Shown: positions 25,674 through 36,269, numbered from the stretch's first letter. The stretch is 64,000 nucleotides of DNA from Candidatus Bacteroides merdavium (GCA_019116805.1 DXAV01000083.1:1-64000), one strand, 5' to 3'. The notes: generated from the sequence alone by a model not told the origin. Made by a program: numbers and translations.

Positions 25674-26897
25674 CTATTGGTTCAATACTTCGGCCAGCCG
25701 GTCAACGATGTCGGCAGCCACCTCATCTTTGGTTTTCAGCGGATATTCCCTACGGCCTTCGGCATCGATAAGGGTCACCTTGTTGGTGTCGCAACGGAAA
25801 CCTGCCCCCTTGTCGTTCAGCGAATTCAGGACAATGAAATCCAGATTCTTTCGCTTCAGCTTGTCTTCGGCATTCTGCTGTTCGTTGTGCGTTTCGAGCG
25901 CAAAGCCCACCAGCACTTTCCGTCCGACCGAATCGGCCTTCAGGCGCCCCAAAGCGGCGGCAATATCCTGTGTAGGTTTCAGGGCGAGGGTCATGTCGCC
26001 CGTCTTCTCGCGCTTGATTTTCTCGTCGGCCACATGCTCGGGCGTATAGTCGGCTACGGCCGCACAGAGGATGGCGGCATCGGCTTGGGGGAAGAGCGAA
26101 GTAGCGGCTTCGTACATCTGCGCCGCCGACTCCACATCGCGCCTTTCGGCCATCGGATAGCGGGTCGTGCGTTGTACAGGTCCTGTCACGAGTAAAACAC
26201 GGGCGCCACGGCTGGCGCACTCGTCGGCTAGTGCAAAGCCCATCTTGCCCGACGAATAGTTGCCGATAAAACGAACAGGGTCAATCTTTTCGTACGTCGG
26301 CCCTGTGGTTATCAGGATGGTCTTTCCTTTGAGGTCGCCTTCCTGCGCCGCAAAGTATCGCTCCAAGTGACGAATGATATTTTCGGGTTCTTCCATGCGG
26401 CCCTTACCCACCAGATGGCTGGCCAGTTCGCCCGTACCCGGCTCGATGATGTGGTTGCCATAAGAACGGAGCTTCTCCAAATTCTGTTGGGTGGACGGAT
26501 GGGCAAACATGTCGAGGTCCATGGCCGGAGCCACGAATACAGGCGCCTTGGCCGATAGGTAGGTCGTGATGAGCATGTTGTCGGCAATGCCGTTGGCCAT
26601 CTTGCCGATGGTCGAAGCGGTAGCAGGCGCTATCAGCATGGCGTCAGCCCAAAGGCCCAGGTCCACGTGGCTGTTCCACGTGCCGTCGCGCTGAGCAAAG
26701 AACTCGCTGATGACGGGCTTGCTGGTGAGGGCGGACAACGTGATGGGCGTGATAAACTCCTTGCCCGCAGGCGTGATGACCACCTGCACCTCCGCCCCGC
26801 GCTTGATGAGGCCGCGGATGATGTAGCAGGCCTTATAGGCGGCAATGCTGCCCGTAATGCCCAAGACTATCTTCTTGCCTTTCAATACATTTGCCAT
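25674..26897 (-). CDS. coaBC: Bifunctional phosphopantothenoylcysteine decarboxylase/phosphopantothenate-cysteine ligase
   Basis: 'LGITGSIAAYKA', 'ITTGPTYEKIDPVRFIGNYSSGKMG'. Confidence 0.96.
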   Translation of the reverse strand: MANVLKGKKIVLGITGSIAAYKACYIIRGLIKRGAEVQVVITPAGKEFITPITLSALTSKPVISEFFAQRDGTWNSHVDLGLWADAMLIAPATASTIGKMANGIADNMLITTYLSAKAPVFVAPAMDLDMFAHPSTQQNLEKLRSYGNHIIEPGTGELASHLVGKGRMEEPENIIRHLERYFAAQEGDLKGKTILITTGPTYEKIDPVRFIGNYSSGKMGFALADECASRGARVLLVTGPVQRTTRYPMAERRDVESAAQMYEAATSLFPQADAAILCAAVADYTPEHVADEKIKREKTGDMTLALKPTQDIAAALGRLKADSVGRKVLVGFALETHNEQQNAEDKLKRKNLDFIVLNSLNDKGAGFRCDTNKVTLIDAEGRREYPLKTKDEVAADIVDRLAEVLNQ

Positions 26898-26909
26898 AAG
26901 CATTTTCTT

Positions 26910-27683
26910 TTATTTCTGAGTCAGTTCACGCAGACGGATTTTCGTCAGCATGGCCTTGGTGTTCAGTGTAAAATCACTGTTCAATATCCAGCCGTAGTAG
27001 CCAGGGTCACGCTTCAGTACTTCGGCTACAGACATGCCCTTGTACTTACCGAAGTTGAAAATTTCCACCCCCTGGTCGTCGTAAACCATACGGCCGGCAA
27101 AGTCAACATTCTTGTTGAAACTCGAAAAGTCGGAAAGGAAATTCACGTCGTTCTGCAAGTCTTCAGGATAGCGATCGAGCTGCGCCATCAGCACTTCGTA
27201 GGTAGCCCTTGTGTCGGCCTCGGCCGTATGGGCATCCTCCAGGTTCTTGCCGCAATAGAACTTGTAGGCGGCAGAAAGAGTGCGCTGCTCCATCTTGTGG
27301 AAGATGACCTGCACGTCAACAAACTTACGCCGGCTCAGGTCGATGTCCACCTCGGCACGGAGGAACTCTTCGGCCAGCAGGGGAATGTCGAAACGGTTGG
27401 AGTTGAAACCGGCCAGGTCACACCCCTCGATGTCATTGGCTACGCTACGTGCTACTTCCTTGAACGTGGGGCAGTCTGCCACATCGGCATCATAGATGCC
27501 ATGTACGGCGGATGCCGCTTCAGGAATGTGCATACCCGGATTGATACGCATCGTCTTCGACTCTTCGTTTCCGTTGGGATAGACCTTGAGGTAGCAGATT
27601 TCTACAATACGGTCGCTGTTGATATTGGTACCGGTGGTCTCCAAATCGAAGAACACCAGCGGATTTTTCAAATTGAGTTTCAT
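26910..27683 (-). CDS. 3'-5' exonuclease (DEDDh, PolIII epsilon-like)
   Basis: 'PLVFFDLETTGTNINSDRIVEICYLKV', 'GFNSNRFDIPLL', 'HTAEADTRATYEVL'. Confidence 0.92.
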   Translation of the reverse strand: MKLNLKNPLVFFDLETTGTNINSDRIVEICYLKVYPNGNEESKTMRINPGMHIPEAASAVHGIYDADVADCPTFKEVARSVANDIEGCDLAGFNSNRFDIPLLAEEFLRAEVDIDLSRRKFVDVQVIFHKMEQRTLSAAYKFYCGKNLEDAHTAEADTRATYEVLMAQLDRYPEDLQNDVNFLSDFSSFNKNVDFAGRMVYDDQGVEIFNFGKYKGMSVAEVLKRDPGYYGWILNSDFTLNTKAMLTKIRLRELTQK

Positions 27684-27711
27684 ATCATTTGATTAAAATA
27701 AGGGCGACAAA

Positions 27712-27789
27712 CGAACGAGTTGGCAAGCCAATAAAACCATCACGAAAACACATCGTTTTCCCAGGCTTTACCACTTGTCAACTCGTCCG
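27712..27789. repeat. Nested inverted repeat (CGAACGAGTTGGCAAG...CTTGTCAACTCGTCCG with inner GAAAAC/GTTTTC) upstream of exonuclease gene and downstream of dnaN
   Basis: 16-nt arms, two mismatches; inner 6-bp stem 27744-27760. Confidence 0.65.
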
Positions 27790-27813
27790 TCCGACAACCT
27801 CGGACTATTTGGG

Positions 27814-28938
27814 TTAGTCGTTCAACATCATCGGCATCAGCAACATCAGCAGGTCTTCGTTCTCTTCCTGCTCTACAGGGATGATGACACCCGCACGCGA
27901 AGGATCGGCCAGCTCAATGACCACTTCTTCGGCCGAAATATTGTTGAGGATGTCCAACAGGAAGGTTGATTTGAAACCGATACTCATATCGTTGCCGTCG
28001 TACTGGCAGGTCTGCGTTTCCTCAGCCGAGGTGGAGAAGTCGATGTCCTGCGCAGAAATCGTAATCTGATTGTTGCTCAGACGAAGTTTGATAAGGCTGC
28101 TGGCCTGTGACGAGAAAATGGAAACACGGCGCAGGGCACCAATCAGCGACTGCCGATCTATAGTCACCTTATAAGGATTATTCTGCGGAATAACCGAATT
28201 GTAGTTGGGATAACGCCCTTCAATCAAACGGCACACCATGCGATAGTTTTCCAACGTGAAAACTGCGTTTCGTTCATCAAACTCAATCGTCACCGTCCCC
28301 TGCTCGCGGGCAAGAAGGTTCTTCATCAGATTGGCAGGCTTCTTGGGCAGGATAAAAGCGGCACGCTCGTTGCCACGGGCAGCCAGCGTCTTACAACGCA
28401 CCAGCTTGTGGCCATCGGATGCCACCATCGTGATATCATCGGTCGTGATGTCGAAATAAATACCGTTCATCACAGGACGAAGCTCATCATCGGCCGTAGC
28501 AAACACTGAACGATTGATGCCGTTCAACAGCACTTCCGCATCAATTTCCACACGTACCGCATTGTCGCTCAACTGGGTCAGTTGCGGAAACTCATCAGCA
28601 TTCTGTCCCATCAAGCTGTACTTTCCATTCTGATACTGCACGTTGATTTCCAGCGTATTGATATTGACGTCGAAAGCAAGCGGCTGCTCGGGGATTTCCT
28701 TCAGGGCATCCAGCAATGTCTTGGCCGTGACGGCAAAACGTCCGTCCGCATCACTTTCGTTCACTTCAAGAGAAGTCACCATAGTAGTCTCGCTGTCCGA
28801 AGCCGTGACAGACAGGGTTCCCTCCTGCAAGTCAAACAGGAAACAATCCAAAATAGGCAGCGCATTCTTCGAATTGATTACGCGGCTAACCGCCTGTAAA
28901 TGACTGGAAAGCGCAGTGCTCGACACAATAAATTTCAT
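27814..28938 (-). CDS. dnaN: DNA polymerase III beta subunit (sliding clamp)
   Basis: 374 aa; 'MKFIVSSTALSSHLQAVSRVINSKNALPILDCFLF', C-terminal 'LLMLLMPMMLND'. Confidence 0.97.
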   Translation of the reverse strand: MKFIVSSTALSSHLQAVSRVINSKNALPILDCFLFDLQEGTLSVTASDSETTMVTSLEVNESDADGRFAVTAKTLLDALKEIPEQPLAFDVNINTLEINVQYQNGKYSLMGQNADEFPQLTQLSDNAVRVEIDAEVLLNGINRSVFATADDELRPVMNGIYFDITTDDITMVASDGHKLVRCKTLAARGNERAAFILPKKPANLMKNLLAREQGTVTIEFDERNAVFTLENYRMVCRLIEGRYPNYNSVIPQNNPYKVTIDRQSLIGALRRVSIFSSQASSLIKLRLSNNQITISAQDIDFSTSAEETQTCQYDGNDMSIGFKSTFLLDILNNISAEEVVIELADPSRAGVIIPVEQEENEDLLMLLMPMMLND

Positions 28939-29114
28939 ATATCCGTAGTATTTAAGTTTTTTATATCAATAAGTTGAAGTTTGCAGCACAAAGTTAACAA
29001 AAGAATTTCCTACTGACAAAGAATATGCAAAGAAAAAACCATGGATAATACTTCCTATATTCCTAAAAAATCGTAACTTCGCCCCATCAAAAATTAGAAA
29101 ATACAACAATTACA

Positions 29115-29489
29115 ATGGAATTTACAGGAAGAATTATTGCCATATTGCAGCCCAGAGGCGGCACGTCCAAAGCTGGCAACGAGTGGAAAGCGCAGGAATA
29201 CGTCATTGAAAATCACGACCAGTTTCCTCGCAAAATGTGTTTCGAAGTGTTCGGAGCCGACAAGATTGAGCAGTTCAACATTCAGATGGGCGAAGAACTA
29301 ACCGTTTCGTTCGACATCGATGCCCGCCAATGGCAGGACCGCTGGTTCAACAGCATCCGCGCCTGGAAGGTGGAGCGTGTCAGCACAGCTGCTCCCGTTT
29401 CCGCCCCCGGCATGCCGACTCCCCCGCCCGCACCTACAGCCGCCCCCGAATTCATGACCGGCGACTCGAACGACGACCTGCCATTCTAA
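29115..29489 (+). CDS. DUF3127-like (OB-fold-like) protein
   Basis: 'MEFTGRIIAILQPRGGTSKAGNEWKAQEYVIE', acidic tail DSNDDLPF as in SSB-like proteins. Confidence 0.88.
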   Translation: MEFTGRIIAILQPRGGTSKAGNEWKAQEYVIENHDQFPRKMCFEVFGADKIEQFNIQMGEELTVSFDIDARQWQDRWFNSIRAWKVERVSTAAPVSAPGMPTPPPAPTAAPEFMTGDSNDDLPF

Positions 29490-29518
29490 ATCCAAGATAC
29501 GGACAGAAATGCAACAAA

Positions 29519-29554
29519 AGAGAAGAGAACGCAACCAACGTTCTCTTCTTTTTT
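29519..29554 (+). terminator. Intrinsic terminator after the DUF3127-like gene
   Basis: AGAAGAGAACG...CGTTCTCTTCT + T-run. Confidence 0.75.
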
Positions 29555-29578
29555 ATACCCCACCCTCTTCTCCAAGAG

Positions 29579-29644
29579 AAAACAATGCTTTACCGTCCCC
29601 AAAGCATCGTTTTTCCCCCAAGAAAACACTGTTTTTCAAGCAAG
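29579..29644. repeat. Three degenerate 22-nt repeats (AAARCAnyGyTTTwCC...)
   Basis: Units at 29579, 29601, 29623, each AAA-R-CA-NN-G-Y-TTT. Confidence 0.7.
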
Positions 29645-29838
29645 CACACACCAGCACCATCCAACCTTCCCATTTTCAACGATATAAGAAAAAAACAACA
29701 AATGCAAAATCTTTAATAAACCTTAATCTGACGAACAAAACCACTCAAAAGGAGTTTTTAGCTCTCGGTAAAAAGATTAAAAGTGGAGAGACTTCCCCCG
29801 CATGAATTCATCATCCATAAACAAACAGAGCAGTAATA

Positions 29839-31695
29839 ATGAAAAAGGTTTATTTATTCTCCCTGTTTCTGCCGGCCATTCTTATGGCCTGCCACGATGA
29901 ACAGGACTATTTTGAAACCATCAAAGAACAGCCACGAACCACTTTCCATCTCATGCAATCGGATTATGACGGTGAGACAACACCAGCCACCAAAAGCATC
30001 GCCACTCCATACGACCGTATGGAGCATTACATCATGGATGCCGATGGACAAGTTGTGACCAACATACGGACGGCATATAACCCTTCGACCTCGGAAATAG
30101 TTGCCGAAGGCTTGCATGAAGGCAGCTACGTCCTGCTGACATTAGGCATCAGAGGCGACTATACCTCCGACAAAGCGGACATACATCGCATCCAATCGGC
30201 TACAGACACATGGCTCACCTTCCCCGACACACTCGACCATCCGTTGAGAGCCGAATATTTCTATTCGCGCACGCCTTTTCATGTCAGCCTCGTCGAGATA
30301 GAAGACGGACGTCATGAAGTCGCTTCCCTGCAGCGACAAGTAGTCCTGCGTCGCATCGTAGGGCGGATAGACTTCAATTTTACGTACAACAACCAGTACG
30401 TCAGAACAGCTCTGACCGAGCAACAGTTGGAGCTTCAGGAAGTATTTTGCTACACCAGCTTCTCGGCAGACAGCACTTTCGACGGACGTAGCCAAGGATA
30501 CATGTCACCGATAGACTTGACCAACCAAAAGTCTTTCCTCTTGATGCCCACCGTAGCCTCAACCCAAGTAGACGGCAACATCAAAATGGAAACACGTCGC
30601 TACACAGGCAAATGTCTGAAACAGGAGTATCAATTCGAAAACATCATCGTCAGCCCCAACCGCCTGGAGCAGGTCAATACAAGAGTACAGCATCCTGACG
30701 ACCATTCTGGTACTTTATTCTTTACTCCTAAGGCATATGAAGAAGGGAAATTTTCAGAAATTCTGCAAGACGACGAACCGGCCGAAATATACGCCGACAA
30801 AAACCAGCGTTCTTTCCACACAGGCCATCCCCTGCAAGTGACGTTTACCGAAGAAGGCCAATTGCATGTACGCTTCTATTCGCCACGCAACGTGACTCAA
30901 ATGAAAATCATGGCACGTATCCCTGCCGCTGGAGAAGAATATATTGACATCGCCTATTTCGACACCATCCCTGCCTTTGCGGATATCTATGCCGACACGC
31001 CTCTTGCCTCACAAGCCTCTGTCTGTCAGACGGAATCAGGTAAATTGAAAGAAATCCCCATACTTACCACAGAAGAGCTGCAAAAGGCCGAATTCAAACT
31101 GGTATCGGAAGATTTTTATTGGCGAAAACTAAAAAAAATTGAACACGGATGGAATGTTAGCTTCGGCCTTTACGGAGGCGATCCTACGCGTGAAGACGGA
31201 GGACCCAGCGGTAACTGGATGGGCATCCGCCCTGTGCATTGCCGCGAAGTAGTAGCTGTACTGCTGAACTTCACCTATATGATTGACATGCCCGAGCATG
31301 AACAAATCCTAAAAGAGAATATTGACATCCTGTATGATGACAACAAACAGCCTGTCACCCCCGAAAAAGTGCTTGCCCAAATGCGTATTGAACGCAGCCT
31401 TGTCGTAGGCCTGGTTTATAGCAAACATGGTGTCGTAGGCCTTGGAGGCGGAAACGTATGGGGTGTCTATCAACAGGCCTATGTGCAACACTATACCAAT
31501 CCGTATTCGTGTGAGCTGATGTTTCATGAACTGGGACACGTCATGGGATACGGACATGCCAGTTCGTTCACTTACGGTTCTTGGGCGCAAAGCCTCATGA
31601 ACAATTTCTATGTATCCAACCTAGAAAAGTTCCCCATTGATTCACCCAAATACCTGAATACAGCAACCAACCCCAACCTGTACAAAAGTTTCTAA
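29839..31695 (+). CDS. Fimbrillin/Mfa2-like lipoprotein with C-terminal metzincin-type zinc motif
   Basis: Lipobox LMAC; HELGHVMGYGH (HExxHxxGxxH) at 31525-31557. Confidence 0.75.
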   Translation: MKKVYLFSLFLPAILMACHDEQDYFETIKEQPRTTFHLMQSDYDGETTPATKSIATPYDRMEHYIMDADGQVVTNIRTAYNPSTSEIVAEGLHEGSYVLLTLGIRGDYTSDKADIHRIQSATDTWLTFPDTLDHPLRAEYFYSRTPFHVSLVEIEDGRHEVASLQRQVVLRRIVGRIDFNFTYNNQYVRTALTEQQLELQEVFCYTSFSADSTFDGRSQGYMSPIDLTNQKSFLLMPTVASTQVDGNIKMETRRYTGKCLKQEYQFENIIVSPNRLEQVNTRVQHPDDHSGTLFFTPKAYEEGKFSEILQDDEPAEIYADKNQRSFHTGHPLQVTFTEEGQLHVRFYSPRNVTQMKIMARIPAAGEEYIDIAYFDTIPAFADIYADTPLASQASVCQTESGKLKEIPILTTEELQKAEFKLVSEDFYWRKLKKIEHGWNVSFGLYGGDPTREDGGPSGNWMGIRPVHCREVVAVLLNFTYMIDMPEHEQILKENIDILYDDNKQPVTPEKVLAQMRIERSLVVGLVYSKHGVVGLGGGNVWGVYQQAYVQHYTNPYSCELMFHELGHVMGYGHASSFTYGSWAQSLMNNFYVSNLEKFPIDSPKYLNTATNPNLYKSF

Positions 31696-31752
31696 ACAGG
31701 AATGAACAAGTTATGAAGTTTAGACTAAAAACTTAAAAAGCAATCTGACAAA

Positions 31753-33984
31753 ATGATATACAAACAAAAGAATATCCTACTGACTTTATTGCTGTCCCTC
31801 TTTTCGGCAAGCTGCACCAACCATACGGACGATGAAAATATGAATTTGCCAATCAAAAGGATAGACATACGAATCGCTCCTTATAACACAACAACCGAGA
31901 GTAAAGAAACTATCCCTCAAGAATGGAGTGCCTATCTATTTTAGGACAGCATTTTGAGCCATGTGTATCAAGGTGTCCCACAGGCAGACGGTACCATCCA
32001 ACTCAACCTAGATGCTAAAGACGGATCGCTCTACTTTCTTGCCGATGGAGAAGAGCTCCTCACCACGAAACCCGAAACTGGTAAAACTCGCTTGGAAGAT
32101 TTCAAGCAGACAAATACCCCGACAAACCAGGAAGCCTGCCCCAGCCTCTTCCTGTCCGGCTACATGGAGCTGACCTCGGATGCATCGCAAGAAACACTTA
32201 CCTTGGCCAGAGGTATGGCACGCATAGATGTCGAACTGGAAACAGACGACGTGGCAATAGACAGCATCCTAATGCACAACGTTGCCAACGCAGGATATCT
32301 CTTTAGTCAAAAGCAAATAACCACCTCGCCCGCAGCTAGCCTGACCACCCTGTACAGACACTACAAACAACCGTTGGTACAAAACGAAAGTCACGTATTC
32401 CACCTGTTCGAGCAATCTGGCAAAGACATCCGAGCCGAACTTTACATGCGGACAAAAGGCAGCAAACAGATTGTAAACGCCGTATTTCCGACTTTAATCA
32501 AGCGTAACACGCTCTACAAAATACGTGTGCGCGGAAGCGGCACTACCCTTTCGGCCATTGTCACCGAAGTATCTGACTGGGACACTGGAAGTGAAAACGA
32601 CACCAAACCATCCAATCGGATCTTGATAGACAAGGAACAGACCATCCTAAGCCCACAAGCACGCATCGGAGAGCAAGGCGACACATTATTTCTCCCTTAC
32701 ACGGCAAGTGACATCACACTGGCGCTTACCTCTGAAACGACTACCGAATACCAGGTAACAGGGTATGCAGATGGAGTTTCCGTGACCGAACTTTCCTCCA
32801 GTAAAAGCACGCTATATGGAAATATGTTTCGGATAACTTCCACACTCAGAGCCCCACAATCTCAAACTGAATACATTCACCTGGATGTAAAATCGCCTAC
32901 AGCCCCACAGACATACACAAGCACAATCGTCATAGTCATTGCACCCAACGGCAACCTTTTCAAAGGATTTGAGACATGGGATGCAAAGACCTACACCTGT
33001 AACTACAACCGATACATAGACGGTACTTTAGGCATTGTCCGACCAAGTACGGGCAAACAACTGAAAATAGAGTTTGAAAATGGCGAAGACCCTTGGATAA
33101 CTCTACGTGAAGCCGAAAACGAGAACAACGCCTATCGGGTAGTAGCCGGATGGCGCCCCAATGACCTCACCGCCAACGGCAGGGAACAACGTGCCAAGCT
33201 GGTTATCACGGATAGCGAAGGGGACAACAAAGAAGTTTATACACTCATCCGAAAGAACTGGGGACTCCCTGTCGTCGAAATAAACGGCCTGTGGTGGTGT
33301 AAATACAACCTTCGTGGAAACTCCCGTCTGTTCGAGGACCAAGTATCCATCGAAAAAGATCCCGCACGGATTGCCGGAGTGAGTGTAGCCGATTACTTGG
33401 ACACCTGTCCTGCAGAAGAATATTTTGGAATCTGGGGAGACGGTTATCAAGGAAGTAATACAACAGGCTTGAAACTGGAATATAAAAACGGACTCTTCCA
33501 ATACGCTAACTATGCGAGTAACATTTCCCAAAACATGTCGGCACTTCCGCACGAAAGTCATTGCCCGGATGGCTACCAAATTCCGTCGGTAGAGGACTTC
33601 AAAACCGTCTTGAGAAATGGCACCGGCATTTTTTATAGCCGTGAACAGACTGCCTATACATCAGAAAAAGGCCAACAAATGATTGGCATACCGCACAAAC
33701 GAACTGACATGTTCTATAATGGTGGTAAATTCTCTGAATTATACCACTATGAACTGACATCGGGTGAGCAAAGTATCACGCTTTATGGACCAGGATATCA
33801 ACCTGATGAAAATAGCGGATTAGTGAACAATTATGTCATTTATGCTACCTATACAGGAAATAGTAATGACAACTGGCTGATTGAAAAGAAAGCTGATAGA
33901 GGCGAATTCTGGCACGTGAGCAGAGCCAACAAACAGACAAGAATCAAACTCTGTATCAAAAAGCCCGTAGAATACATTTATTGA
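31753..33984 (+). pseudogene. Fimbrillin-like lipoprotein (743 aa if read through) interrupted by one in-frame TAG at 31942-31944
   Basis: ORFs 31753..31944 and 31954..33984 are in the same frame; lipobox SASC; strong similarity in pattern to 34036..36267. Confidence 0.8.
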
Positions 33985-34035
33985 GCAAACCTAACTACCA
34001 AGCATTTATAATTCGAACATACAAGTAGTATCCAT

Positions 34036-36267
34036 ATGAAAAAACAAATACTCTTCATTTATTTTATATCGGCCATAGCAGGTATCTTTTTCGCTGCCTG
34101 CGACAACGAAACTCCCCAAGAGCCTATTCAGTTGTCAAACGCCATATTCATTACTCTTCACCCCAAAACATTCGTGGTCAACGGGACGAGTTCTCCTATT
34201 CAGGGGGAAAACCAGATAGAAAAGATCAATGCTTATCACTTTATAGACGGCCAGTTGAAACAATGTTTCACAAATCCACATTCTACCGCCGAGAACCAAT
34301 ATCAAATAGGCGTTACAGAAAAGAAAGGAACTCTCTACTTATTGGCAAATGTTCCTAAACTGGATAAAATTACAGAAGGCATGTACGAAGAAGATTTCCT
34401 ACAATTACCCACTGCAGAAGGTGACGCCTCTCCCAAAGCCATGAGCGGTATAATCCCAATAGGTACAGACGCGACATACACGATTGACATGAAACATGGA
34501 GCTGCACGTATAGATCTGCTCATTAAAACATCCAACGTAAAGGTGAAAAATATACGCATCAACCACGTAGCCCAACAAGGATACCTGTTTGCACAAGATG
34601 TTGTGCAAGACGTCCCCAATACATCTTTCACTACTATCAGTCAACAGTTCGATCCTTTTATCACCGAAAGCAAATTCGGCCTGTTTTATCTCCACGAACA
34701 AAACAATGAACAAATGACCGTCAACATTCTGACAGAGATAGATGGTATAGAAAAAACCTTGGAGAGCCAATTACCCGAAGTAATCAAAAGGAATCATGTC
34801 TATAGCCTTGAAATCACAGAATCAGAAAACACGAATCTCCATATCGAAATCAAAGAATGGGATAGTGAAGATGGTGTCATTGCTACCCCTGATGTCTCAA
34901 ATGTGATACGTATTGACCGTACCCGTTCACAAATACCTAGCTCAGTAAAGATTACGAGCGAAGAAGATTACGATATGGTCGAAATCCCATACACGCGCAC
35001 TGAACTACAAATCGCACTTAATGCACAAAGTGAAGTGGAACTAATTCCTGAAAGCAACTACCAGGACCTGACTATTGAAAAGAATCCTGATGGGACGTAT
35101 TTAGGTAACAACTTTCGTATCAGAACAGCCCTACGTCACCCTGGAGAAGAAATTCAGGACGCAATCTACAAAATAAAATTCAAGCACATGAACAATGCTT
35201 ATGAGGATAAAATTATATTTCGGCTAAAAGCCAATGAGAATCAATTTGACGGGCAATTGATCTTCAACGAAGACTTTGTGTGTCAATTCAACACCTACAT
35301 TGACAACGAGCTGGGCACACTGACACCCGCTCCAGGAAAGATAGTAAACGTGGAGGTGGAAGACCCACAGGCTCCATGGCTAAGAATTACGGAAAGTGAA
35401 GAAAAGAACGGAACCTTCCGTATTGTAGCCGGATGGCGCCCCAACGACCCAGAAGCCGACGGACGCCCCCAAAAAGCCAAACTCATCATCAGCGATCTTG
35501 ACGGAAACAACCGCGAGGAATACACAATCATCAGACGTAACTATGGCCTGCCCGTCACACTAATGAACGGTATCTACTGGTGCAAATACAATTCAATGGG
35601 TAATCCTAAAAATTTTGAAGAACAAATCTTGGTGCCTGATGATCCCGCAGTGACTGCTGGGAAGAGTGTTCTGGAATATTTGAATGAATGTTCTGCAATT
35701 GATTACATCAAGTTGTGGAAGTGGTCATACCAAGGGAACAAGCCCATGCAGGTAGTAGAAGGTGATCAGAACGTTGTACATGAGGGGTTCGTTACTGGAG
35801 GGATTTCCAATACAAACCAACTTGATCCCTATGCTTTGGCTCCTTCCGGTTACGAGATGCCCCACATTGAATATTATAATCGTATTTTCCAAGAATACTG
35901 GATGTATATTGACCGAAGTGGAGGCCCCTATAATGTTTATACTCCTTGGGAGAATAACCGACAAGTATTCGTTACTTCAGGAAGTCGATATGATCTGAAA
36001 TTCGGAACCATCACCCTCCCACAAACATTTCACTTTAAAGTGTTCAACAAAATAAACGGAGTGAAAAAGGAATCTGTCACGTTCTATGGTCCCGGTGCAC
36101 AATGGGGAGAAAGCGGCGTCAACCATAACAAAATACTTTTTGCTTGCTACTCGGCTAATGGGAACGGATGGTACAACGGAACATGGGGATTACAATTCAA
36201 TGGAGGGGGCCCCAAAGATACACGTATCGTTCGCTTTATCAAATCTCCAGTAGAATTTATTTACTAA
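34036..36267 (+). CDS. Fimbrillin-like lipoprotein, intact tandem paralog (743 aa)
   Basis: Lipobox FAAC; shared 'YRVVAGWRPNDxxADGRxQxAKLxIxDxxGxNxExYTxIRxNxGLPV', 'WCKYN', C-terminal 'KxPVEYIY'. Confidence 0.75.
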   Translation: MKKQILFIYFISAIAGIFFAACDNETPQEPIQLSNAIFITLHPKTFVVNGTSSPIQGENQIEKINAYHFIDGQLKQCFTNPHSTAENQYQIGVTEKKGTLYLLANVPKLDKITEGMYEEDFLQLPTAEGDASPKAMSGIIPIGTDATYTIDMKHGAARIDLLIKTSNVKVKNIRINHVAQQGYLFAQDVVQDVPNTSFTTISQQFDPFITESKFGLFYLHEQNNEQMTVNILTEIDGIEKTLESQLPEVIKRNHVYSLEITESENTNLHIEIKEWDSEDGVIATPDVSNVIRIDRTRSQIPSSVKITSEEDYDMVEIPYTRTELQIALNAQSEVELIPESNYQDLTIEKNPDGTYLGNNFRIRTALRHPGEEIQDAIYKIKFKHMNNAYEDKIIFRLKANENQFDGQLIFNEDFVCQFNTYIDNELGTLTPAPGKIVNVEVEDPQAPWLRITESEEKNGTFRIVAGWRPNDPEADGRPQKAKLIISDLDGNNREEYTIIRRNYGLPVTLMNGIYWCKYNSMGNPKNFEEQILVPDDPAVTAGKSVLEYLNECSAIDYIKLWKWSYQGNKPMQVVEGDQNVVHEGFVTGGISNTNQLDPYALAPSGYEMPHIEYYNRIFQEYWMYIDRSGGPYNVYTPWENNRQVFVTSGSRYDLKFGTITLPQTFHFKVFNKINGVKKESVTFYGPGAQWGESGVNHNKILFACYSANGNGWYNGTWGLQFNGGGPKDTRIVRFIKSPVEFIY

Positions 36268-36269
36268 AA

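Noticed and set aside
31753-33984. Frameshift or two separate genes
   Set aside because: Both ORFs are in the same frame, separated only by TAG; the second lacks its own signal peptide, so one interrupted gene is the simpler reading.
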